This document shows positions 8,730 through 17,821 of a stretch of 38,589 nucleotides of DNA, in pieces. This stretch comes from Anaerolineales bacterium. GTDB taxonomy: Bacteria; Chloroflexota; Anaerolineae; Anaerolineales; Villigracilaceae. The position numbers and the translations under genes were made by a program. The DNA lies in contig JAVBXV010000142.1 in the NCBI GenBank assembly GCA_030824405.1, positions 1-38,589 on the forward strand, read 5' to 3'. The notes below the pieces were generated by a model. The model was not told the DNA's origin and searched no databases. It was given only the letters and a program-made list of their open reading frames with translations. Positions within the stretch are counted from its first letter, which is position 1, and the number at the start of each line of letters is the position of its first letter.

Positions 8730-9383
8730 ATGAATATACAGGTAAAGGAAGTGGTTAAGAAAATTGCTCCTAACTGGCTGGTGGGACGTGCCCGCTCGAT
8801 AGTGACTCGTTATCGGTATTGGAAATCCAAAAGATATGTTGGCAGGCTTCTTGAAACAGAAAAAAATATTTGTCTGGAAATTGGAGCCGAGAAAAAGAGA
8901 AGCGGCTGGCATACATTGGATATCAATCCTTACTGTGATATTTGCTGGGACTTAATGAAAGGGTTGCCCTTTCCTGATAACAGCGTTCAAAAAATATATT
9001 CATCGCATGTTCTGGAGCACTTCTCGTATTCAGACCTGGTCAAGTTATTGGAAGAATGCCTGCGGGTGTTGGCGCCGAATGGAACTTTTTCTGTGTGTAT
9101 TCCCGATGCGAGTATCTATATATCCGCCTATGTCAACGGCAGGGATCTGGACCCAGCACAATTCCCTTTGTATGAAGCGGCTTTCCATGGAAACTCCAAA
9201 ATTGATTATGTAAATTACATCGCATATATGGATGGTCATCATAAGCACATGTTTGACAAGGATAATATCCTGTCTATCTTGAGGAATGTCGGTTTTTCCA
9301 GCTGTCGATCAAGAGAATTCGATGCGGCGCTGGACTTGGATGAAAGAAAGCACGAATCGATCTACGCCATCGCCGAGAAATAA
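8730..9383 (+). CDS. class I SAM-dependent methyltransferase
   Basis: This 217-residue protein has a Methyltransf_11-like core. Motif I is ICLEIGAEKKRSGWHTLDINP, with Asp in the SAM ribose-binding position. LPFPDNSVQKIYSSHVLEHF and the post-motif segment ECLRVLAPNGTFSVCIPD follow. The glycine-rich loop is modified (EIGAEKKRSG rather than GxGxG), as often seen in methyltransferases of polysaccharide loci. It probably methylates a sugar or a glycosyltransferase product. The acceptor cannot be read from sequence. The strong site GGGAGGGAG lies before the ATG, which is immediately after the flippase stop codon. Confidence 0.85.
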   Translation: MNIQVKEVVKKIAPNWLVGRARSIVTRYRYWKSKRYVGRLLETEKNICLEIGAEKKRSGWHTLDINPYCDICWDLMKGLPFPDNSVQKIYSSHVLEHFSYSDLVKLLEECLRVLAPNGTFSVCIPDASIYISAYVNGRDLDPAQFPLYEAAFHGNSKIDYVNYIAYMDGHHKHMFDKDNILSILRNVGFSSCRSREFDAALDLDERKHESIYAIAEK

Positions 9384-9412
9384 AATTTCTGCACGATCAA
9401 TGAGTTTGTAGA

Positions 9413-10597
9413 ATGAGATTCCTGATCATTAATACCGATTACCCACAGTTCTCAGAATGGCTCTACGCTCAACATCCAGGGTTGGCGCAAGAGACCTATG
9501 ATGAGCAGATGCGGGTGCGCATGGAAAGTTTGTTTGGTGATGCAGACTTTTACTCAAGCAACCTGCTCAAACTTGGACATCAAGCGTACGATCTCCGCCC
9601 CAACGTGGAGTGGATGCAAAAGGCGTGGGCGCAGGAACATGGCATTCTTGTTGAACAGCCGATCCCAGCACAGCAGCGCGGAAGATCGATTCTAAAAAGG
9701 ATAGCCAATCAAACACCGCTGAAGTACTTGAAGCCTCTTTTCCGCCCGCTTCTGCGTTCGATCGATCAACAACAGCCCTGGTTCCATGATGTCCTCGCGG
9801 CGCAAATTAAATACTATAAGCCTGATGTCGTGTTCAATCTGGCGATGGATAGTATCTCCACCACCTTCTTGCAGGAAATGAAAGAGTACATGGGCTTATT
9901 GATCGGTTGCAGCGAGCCGCCCGTTCTATTAAATAAACAGGATTGGCGAGTCTATGATCTGATCGCGGCGCCCTCAGAAGGGATGTTTGATTATTTCAAT
10001 AAGCTTGGGTTGAAAACAGAGTTGCTGAGATTCGGTTTTGAGTCCAGTGTATTGTTGTCACTCGATCAGAACTCCCAAAAATCCATCCCCGCCTCTTTCG
10101 TGGGATCGATAGGGTCGATCCATTTGGAGCGCCTTAAGGTGCTTGAAACTCTTTGTGCAAAACTCGGTGAAAAGATGTGTGTGTGGGCACCTTCTGCCGA
10201 TCACCTGCAAGCGGCGTCTTCCATTCGCAAACGATATCAAGGTCCTGCTTTTGGATGCGCTTCCTATCAAATTTTGTCCGCTTCAAAAATTACTGTCAAT
10301 TGCCATATTAATGTTGCGGGACAATTTGCAGACAATATGCGCTTGTTTGAGGCCACAGGCATGGGCACTATGCTCATTACGGATTGGAAAGTAAACCTAC
10401 ATAAAATGTTCGAGCCAGGGAAGGAAGTAATCACATATCGTACTGCCGAAGAATGTGCCGAACTTGTTCATTATTATCTGGAACATGATACAGAGCGTGA
10501 AGAGATCGCGCGTGCGGGGCAGGAACGAACTTTGCGAGAACATACGTATTACCACCGCGTGCAAGAGTTGGATAACTTCCTCGGTAAATATCTTTGA
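9413..10597 (+). CDS. CgeB-like GT-B glycosyltransferase
   Basis: This 394-residue protein has the two-lobed layout of CgeB/spore-maturation-like glycosyltransferases. The N-terminal lobe contains KYYKPDVVFNLAMDS. The C-terminal lobe contains KITVNCHINVAGQFADNM, RLFEATGMGTMLITDW and the end motif PGKEVITYRTAEECAELVHYYLEHDTEREEIARAGQERTLREHTY, which is characteristic of the Glyco_trans_1_2 domain. It probably adds one sugar of the repeat unit on the cytoplasmic side. Donor and linkage are unknown. It lies between a methyltransferase gene and a deacetylase gene. Confidence 0.8.
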   Translation: MRFLIINTDYPQFSEWLYAQHPGLAQETYDEQMRVRMESLFGDADFYSSNLLKLGHQAYDLRPNVEWMQKAWAQEHGILVEQPIPAQQRGRSILKRIANQTPLKYLKPLFRPLLRSIDQQQPWFHDVLAAQIKYYKPDVVFNLAMDSISTTFLQEMKEYMGLLIGCSEPPVLLNKQDWRVYDLIAAPSEGMFDYFNKLGLKTELLRFGFESSVLLSLDQNSQKSIPASFVGSIGSIHLERLKVLETLCAKLGEKMCVWAPSADHLQAASSIRKRYQGPAFGCASYQILSASKITVNCHINVAGQFADNMRLFEATGMGTMLITDWKVNLHKMFEPGKEVITYRTAEECAELVHYYLEHDTEREEIARAGQERTLREHTYYHRVQELDNFLGKYL

Positions 10598-10604
10598 AGG
10601 AGTA

Positions 10605-11654
10605 ATGAGATTGCGCGGCATCAATAGGTTGCGTCGGATTGCTCGGAATATCAGGAACAAATTTGTGTCATCAAAGGCACTTATTTTGGTTTACCACCGA
10701 GTAAATGAAGTGATGACAGATCCTCAATTACTTTGTGTGTCTCCAAAAAACTTCGCCGAACAATTGGATGTACTTCAGAAAAATTATAGACCGATGAGAC
10801 TTCAACATCTGGCGCAGACTTTTCAAGACCGCTTCGTTCCCCGCCGCATGGTGGCCGTCACCTTCGACGATGGCTACGCTGATAATTTGTACAAGGCCAA
10901 ACCGTTGTTGGAGCATTACGAAATACCAGCCACCGTCTTCGTGACCACGGGATATGTTGGAGAGCGGCGTGAGTTTTTATGGGATGAACTGGACAGACTT
11001 TTATTACAGCCTGGAACATTGCCAGAAAAGCTTACTCTGGAAATAAATGGAAAGATGCATGAATGGAATCTGGGCTCGGCAACTCATTACAGCCAGGATG
11101 TCTATCAATATCATCGAAACTGGAATGTTCTGGATGGGACAGACTCTGGTCAGCGCCAGAATCTCTATCGTTCGCTTTGTGCGCTATTGAACCCCCTGCC
11201 TGTTGAGGAGATACAAAAAGTTTTGGGTGATTTGAGACTATGGGCCAATACACGCCCAATGGGACGCCTGTCTCACCGCATCCTTATGGATGAGGAAGTA
11301 TCCCAGTTGGATGCAAGTGATTTTGTCGAAGTTGGTTCTCATACAGTCAGCCATCCAAATCTTTCAACCCTGCCTGTCGATGTTCAGCAAACTGAGATCA
11401 AAAAAAGTAAACAATATCTGGAAGATATTGTTGGGCATCCAGTGACAACCTTCTCATACCCGTATGGTTCACAAGCAGACTATACAGCAAAGACGGTCAA
11501 GATTGTGCAGGAGAGTGGGTTTGCGTGCGCTTGCTCCAACTTTGCAGATGTAGTTTGGCGAGGTAGCGACCGTTTTCAGTTACCCCGCGTTTTGGTGCGC
11601 AACTGGGATGGGGATGAATTTGCCAAACAACTTGGGATATGGCTCCATGAGTAA
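10605..11654 (+). CDS. polysaccharide deacetylase (NodB/CE4)
   Basis: This 349-residue protein has a full NodB signature. The opening is ILVYHRV, motif 1 is VTFDDGYADN (catalytic base and metal Asp), motif 2 is SHTVSHPNLS with the two metal histidines spaced H-x3-H, and FSYPYGS follows. It should remove N-acetyl groups from amino sugars. No signal peptide or membrane anchor is obvious, so it may act in the cytoplasm on the lipid-linked unit or leave by another route. I chose ATG 10605 because GAAGGAG sits just before it. The open frame extends upstream to 10455, but that part lies inside the previous gene. The last 8 nt overlap the next gene. Confidence 0.9.
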   Translation: MRLRGINRLRRIARNIRNKFVSSKALILVYHRVNEVMTDPQLLCVSPKNFAEQLDVLQKNYRPMRLQHLAQTFQDRFVPRRMVAVTFDDGYADNLYKAKPLLEHYEIPATVFVTTGYVGERREFLWDELDRLLLQPGTLPEKLTLEINGKMHEWNLGSATHYSQDVYQYHRNWNVLDGTDSGQRQNLYRSLCALLNPLPVEEIQKVLGDLRLWANTRPMGRLSHRILMDEEVSQLDASDFVEVGSHTVSHPNLSTLPVDVQQTEIKKSKQYLEDIVGHPVTTFSYPYGSQADYTAKTVKIVQESGFACACSNFADVVWRGSDRFQLPRVLVRNWDGDEFAKQLGIWLHE

Positions 11655-13026
11655 GAGCCTATTATGCATTCTTCAGGTCAACAAGACCGATATTAGCGGC
11701 GGCGCTGAAAAGATTTCATGGAATCTGTTTCAGGCTTTTAGCGCACGTGGACTTGGATCGTGGCTGGCTGTTGGAAGTAAACGAAGCGATGACCCGCATG
11801 TTCTCGTGATTCCGCTTGTGGCTCAGGGTAATGATTCTGGCGGGTGGTCACGCAGATGGCTCACGATGGCGAACAAATATTCGTACCTGGTAAAAAAAGT
11901 TCGTGGCGCATGGAAGATGCGGAATTTTCTGCGCATGATCGCACACCCACGATCGTTTTTGGAAATCCAACGTGGACATGAAGACTTTGATTTTCCAGGC
12001 TCCTGGCATACTTTGAAAATTCCAAGTGAGCGCCCTGACATCGTCCATTGCCATAATCTTCACGGAGGTTATTTTGACTTGCGGGCGCTGCCCAGTCTCA
12101 GCCATGAGGTACCAACGATATTGACCATGCATGATGCCTGGTTGCTGAGTGGTCATTGCGCACACTCGTTTGATTGTGAAAAGTGGAAGACTGGCTGCGG
12201 CTTGTGCCCAGACTTAAGTATCTATCCAGCCATCAAGCGTGATGCCACTGCCTATAACTGGCGGCGAAAAAAGGCTATCTACGCAAGTAGTCGGTTGTAT
12301 GTCTCCACACCGTCAGAGTGGCTGATGCGTAAAGTGGAGCAATCCATTCTGGCCGCGGGGATCTTAGAAGCGCGTGTCATCCCCAATGGTGTCGACCTGG
12401 CTGTTTTCCATCCAGAAGATCAAATTAAAGCGCGCGCAGAATTAGGCATCCCGCAAGATGCCAGAATACTTTTGTTTGTTGGCAACACCACGCAAAGCAA
12501 TTTGTGGAAAGACTATGCTACGTTGGAATCTGCATTTAAAAAAGTGATCGAACATTTGCCGACCGAACGAATTATTTTGATCTGTCTCGGCGAGGAACGA
12601 TCCCCGCAGCGCATTGGGCAGGCAGAGGTGCAATTCGTTGGCTTTCAGAATCAATCAGAAGTGGTTGCTCGTTTTTATCAGGCGGCTGATGTTTATGTGC
12701 ATGCGTCCAAAGTGGATACGTTTCCGAACACGGTTTTGGAAGCTCTCGCTTGCGGCACACCAGTTGTGGCAACAAATGTGGGGGGCATCCCTGAGCAGAT
12801 CAAGAATGGAGAGACGGGATTTCTTGTGCCTCCAAAAGATGTGGATGCAATGACAACCAGCATCATGACGCTGTTGACCAATGATGAGCTGCGCCGTAAA
12901 TTCAGTATTGCCGCGGCTCAAGATGTGCGCGAACGATTTGACCTTGCTCATCAGGTGAATGCATATCTTGAATGGTATCGTGCGATCGATGAATGTACGG
13001 ATCAAAAAGAAAGACTGGAAATATAA
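11647..13026 (+). CDS. family 4 glycosyltransferase (cysteine-motif type)
   Basis: This 459-residue GT-B enzyme has ISGGAEKISWNLFQAF at the start of the N-terminal lobe, IVHCHNLHGGYFDLRALPSL in the middle, and a family-typical cysteine segment CAHSFDCEKWKTGCGLCP at about residues 175-195, a possible metal site. The donor-binding lobe has FVGNTTQSNLWKDYATLESAF and the EX7E-like DTFPNTVLEALACGTPVVATNVGGIPEQI. It should add one sugar from a nucleotide donor with retained configuration. The start at 11647 sits in an 8-nt overlap with the deacetylase gene, and no strong ribosome site is seen there, so coupling is likely. Confidence 0.9.
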   Translation: MSKSLLCILQVNKTDISGGAEKISWNLFQAFSARGLGSWLAVGSKRSDDPHVLVIPLVAQGNDSGGWSRRWLTMANKYSYLVKKVRGAWKMRNFLRMIAHPRSFLEIQRGHEDFDFPGSWHTLKIPSERPDIVHCHNLHGGYFDLRALPSLSHEVPTILTMHDAWLLSGHCAHSFDCEKWKTGCGLCPDLSIYPAIKRDATAYNWRRKKAIYASSRLYVSTPSEWLMRKVEQSILAAGILEARVIPNGVDLAVFHPEDQIKARAELGIPQDARILLFVGNTTQSNLWKDYATLESAFKKVIEHLPTERIILICLGEERSPQRIGQAEVQFVGFQNQSEVVARFYQAADVYVHASKVDTFPNTVLEALACGTPVVATNVGGIPEQIKNGETGFLVPPKDVDAMTTSIMTLLTNDELRRKFSIAAAQDVRERFDLAHQVNAYLEWYRAIDECTDQKERLEI

Positions 13027-13028
13027 AA

Positions 13029-14162
13029 ATGCATGTAGGTTTGGTGGCATTGGGCGATACAGCTTATACACTTGATCTGGCGAATCTGCTTCATGATGCA
13101 GGTTTATCTGTAAGCTTGTATTTGTCTTATGAACACACCGTTCTGGAAGTGGGCGCTCGTGATAGGCCTGTGGAGCGTTTATACGAACTTGGACTTTTAC
13201 CTTCAGAATGCAAAGTGCATTTGGTACGGCCGCCGCTGAAGCGGAATCTATTTTCTGTTCTTCTGTTTTACCGTTTGAGCAAAACCATAAGAAATGATGA
13301 CGTAGATGTGGTGCATATTCTGGCTGGTCCGCACGAATTATGGCTTGCAATACTTTCCTGGTTCTTGCGCGCCATACCTGTGATAGGCACCATGATCGTG
13401 CCTCAGCCCAATATGGGACAGAATATCCCGCCATTTCTCAGCAGGTTGATCAATAGGATTCTTGCCCGCGGTTCTGATATGGTGATCGTGAATGGTAAAG
13501 ATCAAATTGATTTAGTGCAGAAGTTGTATGGAATGCCAGCCAACAAAATAGTTTTTGTACCGCTCAATGCACGTACGATCGGTATCAATCAACCTGTGCA
13601 ACGAAATATTGAGGAACCCGCTACGATTCTCTTTTTTGGCGCAGCACGCCTTCATAAGGGATTGGAATATCTTGTGCGAGCCCAGCCTATTGTTTCGAGT
13701 CGAGTTCCGTCTGCGCGCATCTTGATCTCGTCGCGCGGTGAGGAATTGCAGCGCTGCCGTCAGATGATTGTGGATGGCAGTAAGTTTGAAATTCATGAAG
13801 ATTATATTTCGGTCGAAGGAATGGCAGATTTATTTCAGAGGGCATCTTTGGTGGTTTTGCCTTATTTGTCTGCATCAACGAGCGGGGTGTTGATGATCGC
13901 CTATAGTTTTGGAAAACCAGTCGTGGCTACAAAAGTTGGCTGTTTGCCCGAATATGTGCAGGACCATGTTACTGGTTTGCTTGTGGACCCCGCCAATGTA
14001 GAACAACTGGCCGAGGCGATTATCTGTCTGCTCTCTGACGACTCTTTGCGCCATCGCATGGGTGAGAATGCCAGAAAATGGGTGTTGATGAATAATAAAG
14101 ATGTTGCAGGGCAGACGATAAAAACGTATGAAAAGGCGATGGCAATTCACGCATCCTTGTAA
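13029..14162 (+). CDS. family 4 glycosyltransferase
   Basis: This 377-residue GT-B protein has the N-terminal lobe MHVGLVALGDTAYTLDLANLL and VDVVHILAGPHELW. The donor lobe contains ILFFGAARLHKGLEYLVRAQPIV and LVVLPYLSASTSGVLMIAYSFGKPVVATKVGCLPEYV, the usual EX7E region, although the first Glu position reads Ser/Ala rather than Glu. The start at 13029 is 2 nt after the previous stop, with only a weak GGAAA upstream. An in-frame start at 12993 lies within the preceding gene. Sugar specificity is not readable. Confidence 0.86.
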   Translation: MHVGLVALGDTAYTLDLANLLHDAGLSVSLYLSYEHTVLEVGARDRPVERLYELGLLPSECKVHLVRPPLKRNLFSVLLFYRLSKTIRNDDVDVVHILAGPHELWLAILSWFLRAIPVIGTMIVPQPNMGQNIPPFLSRLINRILARGSDMVIVNGKDQIDLVQKLYGMPANKIVFVPLNARTIGINQPVQRNIEEPATILFFGAARLHKGLEYLVRAQPIVSSRVPSARILISSRGEELQRCRQMIVDGSKFEIHEDYISVEGMADLFQRASLVVLPYLSASTSGVLMIAYSFGKPVVATKVGCLPEYVQDHVTGLLVDPANVEQLAEAIICLLSDDSLRHRMGENARKWVLMNNKDVAGQTIKTYEKAMAIHASL

Positions 14163-14200
14163 GGTGTGCGTTTTGATAGTTTGTGATGAGGAGACAAGCC

Positions 14201-15139
14201 ATGAAATTTCCTTTGATGAGTGTGCTCATCGTCACTTGGAATCGAAGAGAAGATATTCTGGAAACTGTCCGCTCTGTTTATGAACAGAGCTATAAAAACT
14301 TTGAGATCGTTGTTGTTGATAATGGTTCGGTCGACGGTACGGTGGAAGCCTTACGCCAGGCTTACCCTGCGGTCAAACTTGTGGAGCTTGAGAAGAATGT
14401 TGGTATTTCTGCTGGACGCAATGCTGGAATTAAGCTAGCTGCAGGTGAAATAATTTTATGTCTCGATAGTGATGCCAGCCCGGCAGTAGATGCGCTGACA
14501 AATATCGTACGCAAATTCCAGTCCGCGCCAGAGGTTGGTGTGATCAACAGCAAGATCGTGGACGCCGCTACAAAAGAGATCGGCGATGCTGGCTGGGTTT
14601 ATTCTGAGAAGGGAAAAATTGACCAGGATTCTGAATTTCTGAGTTACAGCTTTTCTGAGGGCGGAGCTGCCATCCGAAGAGAGGTCTTGGACAAGGTGGG
14701 ACTGTTTTGGGATCGGTTGTTCTTCGGCAGTGAAGGCACAGAGCTCAGTTTAAGAGTTTTGGATGCAGGTTATAAAATTCTTTATTACCCATCGTCACTG
14801 GTCTACCATAGAGCCTCGCCACGATCGCGAATTGGTGGCGGTGAACGTGAATATCTTTTCTTTAAGAATACTTTATATATTTATCTGGTGCGTTTCCCAT
14901 GGTGGATGTTTATATTTTTTGCCTCTTTAAAAATTGGAGCGGCTTTATTACGTGGAATCAAGCATGGATATCTGGGGCGGATCCTGCGGGGTTTGGCAGA
15001 ATTAATTATAGAGATGCCTTCTCTGTTGAAGGAAAGAAAGCCCATTAAAACTGAAACTGCCATGCGTTATCTGAAGCTGCAGCGGGAGCATGGTCAACTA
15101 AGCTGGAATCTGTTGACCTGGCTTCGAGTTAAAACTTAA
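14201..15139 (+). CDS. family 2 glycosyltransferase with C-terminal membrane segment
   Basis: This 312-residue GT-A enzyme begins MSVLIVTWNRREDILETVRSV, then has VVVDNGSVDGT and the metal-binding CLDSDASP (DxD-like). FFGSEGTELSLRVLDAGYKI occupies the usual acceptor/ED region, with Gly-Thr-Glu in place of the common EDxD. A hydrophobic stretch (about 235-258, FPWWMFIFFASLKIGAALL) may anchor it to the membrane. It resembles rhamnosyltransferase-like members of the family, but the donor is not known. The ATG at 14201 has GAGGAG 7 nt upstream. A GTG at 14183 is in frame but without a site. Confidence 0.9.
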   Translation: MKFPLMSVLIVTWNRREDILETVRSVYEQSYKNFEIVVVDNGSVDGTVEALRQAYPAVKLVELEKNVGISAGRNAGIKLAAGEIILCLDSDASPAVDALTNIVRKFQSAPEVGVINSKIVDAATKEIGDAGWVYSEKGKIDQDSEFLSYSFSEGGAAIRREVLDKVGLFWDRLFFGSEGTELSLRVLDAGYKILYYPSSLVYHRASPRSRIGGGEREYLFFKNTLYIYLVRFPWWMFIFFASLKIGAALLRGIKHGYLGRILRGLAELIIEMPSLLKERKPIKTETAMRYLKLQREHGQLSWNLLTWLRVKT

Positions 15140-15212
15140 TCCAATGAACAGTGAGCACTTTGCTGGTTTCAATCAACAAGGTGTTGGCCAAACACATTAC
15201 AAGGAGTTTGAC

Positions 15213-16103
15213 ATGGATAATCCGGTGTTTATAGTGGGTCTGCCGCGCACGGGAAGCACGTTGTGGTTGAATTTGGTTTCGAAAAATCCTGAGATATTTG
15301 GCATAGGTGAGTTGCTTTTCTTAACACCTCCCTGGCGTAAAGATTTTCGATATTTCCTGAAAAATAGTGTGGGCGATTTATCAAAGGAAGAAAATATCAG
15401 AAAAATGATCGAGCTGATGTTTTCAGGAAATATGACACAGGGAATTACAGCTTCCTTCTGGCAATACGAAGCCAAAAAATTTGATACCCCAGATCTAAAA
15501 GAAAGTATTTATCGTCGAGTTCTGGAATCGGATAAATCACTGTCAAGCATTTTCAGGGCATTCATCGAGGAAATTTCCAGCAAAAATGGTTTTGATAGAT
15601 GTTGTGTGAAATTCCCTGTGTTCGTGAACTATATTCCTGAATTATTGAAGTGGTATCCGAATTGTAAAATAATCCATATTACAAGGGATCCAAGAGCCAT
15701 AGCGGTATCCAGGGCGGGATTTCACGGCGAGAAGAAAATAAAAAATAGGGAATTAATGATGTTGTTCGCCATGGCGCAATATATATGGACTTCAAAATTG
15801 CACTTTAAATATAGGAAGATCAACAATTACGCTCTTTTTCGATATGAAGACTTGTTGGCCAGTCCGGAGAAAACGATCAGGCGATTGTGTGATTTTGCCG
15901 AGATCGATTTTGATCCACAGATGCTGACCCCTCAGGAAGGGCAGGCATCCAGTATTACTGGTAAAAAGTCAACAGGGTTTAATGGAGAATCCGCCTATCT
16001 CTGGAAAGATGTCATCACCCCCATGGAGGAGAAAATAATTACCGCGTTTACTGTCAAAAGTATGAAAAGATTCGGATATGACGGCGGCATGGTTTCTGGA
16101 TAA
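15213..16103 (+). CDS. sulfotransferase (PAPS-dependent, Sulfotransfer_3-like)
   Basis: This 296-residue protein opens with VFIVGLPRTGSTLWLNLV, the 5'-phosphosulfate-binding loop of PAPS-dependent sulfotransferases. IIHITRDPRAIAVSRAGF supplies the Arg and Ser that hold the 3'-phosphate. A C-terminal segment (ALFRYEDLLASPEKTIRRLCDFAEI) is also typical. It would put a sulfate on a sugar hydroxyl or amine of the repeat unit, giving an acidic polymer. ATG 15213 has AAGGAG 6 nt upstream. The frame is open to 15144, but that start has no site. No PAPS synthesis genes are in the window. Confidence 0.88.
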   Translation: MDNPVFIVGLPRTGSTLWLNLVSKNPEIFGIGELLFLTPPWRKDFRYFLKNSVGDLSKEENIRKMIELMFSGNMTQGITASFWQYEAKKFDTPDLKESIYRRVLESDKSLSSIFRAFIEEISSKNGFDRCCVKFPVFVNYIPELLKWYPNCKIIHITRDPRAIAVSRAGFHGEKKIKNRELMMLFAMAQYIWTSKLHFKYRKINNYALFRYEDLLASPEKTIRRLCDFAEIDFDPQMLTPQEGQASSITGKKSTGFNGESAYLWKDVITPMEEKIITAFTVKSMKRFGYDGGMVSG

Positions 16104-16150
16104 GTAGCTGAGAATAACGGAAGGCCTACTCTACGCATGGATGGCAAACG

Positions 16151-17821
16151 ATGATCGGCATTATTTGTCGCGATGATGAAAGAAATATCGCCAGGGAGTT
16201 CTTTGAGCTATTCAAAACCCCTTGGGAATTCTACGATTCCAAACATGTTTATGACGTGGTTGTTTCCACGCAAGAGGGGATTTCAGAAAGTAACGCCAGA
16301 CTCATGCTTCTTTATTCTTCAAAGACTAATCAGGTGGATGTGGATTGTTCGATAAAGGTGGAATCGTCCAGTTGTACCCATGTCATCGATTCAAACAATG
16401 AGCAACTGCCAATTTACGGAGATATGGTGAATCTATATGGAGATTACCTGCCATTGCTTCACACAGTACCTGATTCTAAAGTTGCGGCAGTTAGATTTAT
16501 CGAACACCAAACTGAGATCATCCGTGTTGGCTTTGACCTCTTTGCTGAGATCGCTTTCCTTCTTGATGAGGGACAGCCTGTTGGGAATGCCTTTATCCCA
16601 ACGCTTGACTTGCATATTTCAATGTTGAGAAACTGGATCGTCTCAACGGGAATTCCCTTGGTTGAGATTCCCGCTGTCCCATTTGGATATAAGTTTTTTG
16701 CCAGCCTTACTCATGATGTTGATTTTGTTGGTATTCGCAGGCATAAATTTGATCACACGATGTGGGGATTTATCTACCGCGCTGTTGTCGGTTCGGCTGC
16801 CGCTTTTTTGCGTGGCAGAATTCGATTTGCAAAACTGTGGGCAAATTGGATGGCTGTACTTAAATTGCCGTTTGTCTTCGCTGGCATCGCTGATGATTTT
16901 TGGGAGCACTTTGATAAATATACTGACATCGAAAATGGACTGAGTTCGACATTTTTCCTGATCCCTTTTAAGAATCAGACAGGAAGCCATGTAAGTAATA
17001 AAGATCTTTATAAAAGGGCTGTCAAATATGATGTTGGGGATATTGGGGAACAGATCAAGCATTTGATGAAGCTTGGTTTTGAGATCGGCCTGCATGGGAT
17101 AGATGCCTGGGGTAGCGCAGACAAAGGATCTCGCGAGATGAAGCGAGTTGTTGAGGTCACGGGTCAAAAAGAAATTGGTGTTCGGATGCACTGGCTTTGC
17201 TATGACCATCAATCTCCTTTTTTACTTGAACAGACAGGCTTTGGATATGATGCCACGCTTGGCTATAACGAAACGATCGGTTTTAGGAATGGAACAGTAC
17301 AGGTTTTCCAACCCATTGGTGTGGATAGATTGCTGGAAATTCCACTTAACATTCAAGATACTGCATTGTTTTTCCCGGGGCGCCTGAATTTAAGGGATGC
17401 GGACGCCGCTCAGTTATGTAACAAACTCATCGATTCTGCTGGCCTCCATGGCGGTGTTTTGACAGCATCATGGCATGAACGTAGTTTGGAGCCAGAGAGA
17501 TTGTGGGGTGATTTCTACAAATGGTTGCTTGAAGAGTTTCAGGCTCGTGGTGCATGGATCGGTAACGCCAGCCAGGCTGTGGCGTGGTTTCGACACAGGC
17601 GTTCAGTTGCGTTCAAAGAATGCAATTTGGCAGATGGCAAATTTGTAATTGGTCTTGTGGGTGATGCGTTTGCTTCTGATCCCAAGCTGTTCTTTAGGCT
17701 TCATCTTCCTTCTCGACCTGCAGGATCATTAACTGCGGATTATAAGGATAATTTTATCGACATTCCATGGAATGGAGAGGCGTACCTGGAAATTCCTGTC
17801 CATGAAAAGGAGAGTGAGTAA
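16151..17821 (+). CDS. polysaccharide deacetylase-like protein with THDVD motif
   Basis: This 556-residue protein has an N-terminal domain of about 170 residues without a recognised family. A NodB-like barrel follows, starting FFASLTHDVDFVGIRR. The canonical TFDDG is replaced by THDVD, and motif 2 is EIGLHGIDAW, which keeps the first metal His but has Ala where the second would be. MHWLCYDHQSPFLLEQTGFGYDATLGY and TASWHER follow, and a C-terminal beta-rich tail of about 70 residues ends the protein. Proteins of this type occur in polysaccharide loci, but the substrate is unknown and the metal site may differ from CE4 enzymes. The stop overlaps the next ATG (TAATG). Confidence 0.75.
   Translation: MIGIICRDDERNIAREFFELFKTPWEFYDSKHVYDVVVSTQEGISESNARLMLLYSSKTNQVDVDCSIKVESSSCTHVIDSNNEQLPIYGDMVNLYGDYLPLLHTVPDSKVAAVRFIEHQTEIIRVGFDLFAEIAFLLDEGQPVGNAFIPTLDLHISMLRNWIVSTGIPLVEIPAVPFGYKFFASLTHDVDFVGIRRHKFDHTMWGFIYRAVVGSAAAFLRGRIRFAKLWANWMAVLKLPFVFAGIADDFWEHFDKYTDIENGLSSTFFLIPFKNQTGSHVSNKDLYKRAVKYDVGDIGEQIKHLMKLGFEIGLHGIDAWGSADKGSREMKRVVEVTGQKEIGVRMHWLCYDHQSPFLLEQTGFGYDATLGYNETIGFRNGTVQVFQPIGVDRLLEIPLNIQDTALFFPGRLNLRDADAAQLCNKLIDSAGLHGGVLTASWHERSLEPERLWGDFYKWLLEEFQARGAWIGNASQAVAWFRHRRSVAFKECNLADGKFVIGLVGDAFASDPKLFFRLHLPSRPAGSLTADYKDNFIDIPWNGEAYLEIPVHEKESE

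Noticed and set aside
12655-13434. 259-codon open frame on the minus strand opposite two glycosyltransferase genes
   Set aside because: Both plus-strand genes have clear GT4 motifs here. The antisense product is rich in Cys, His and Arg without any domain.
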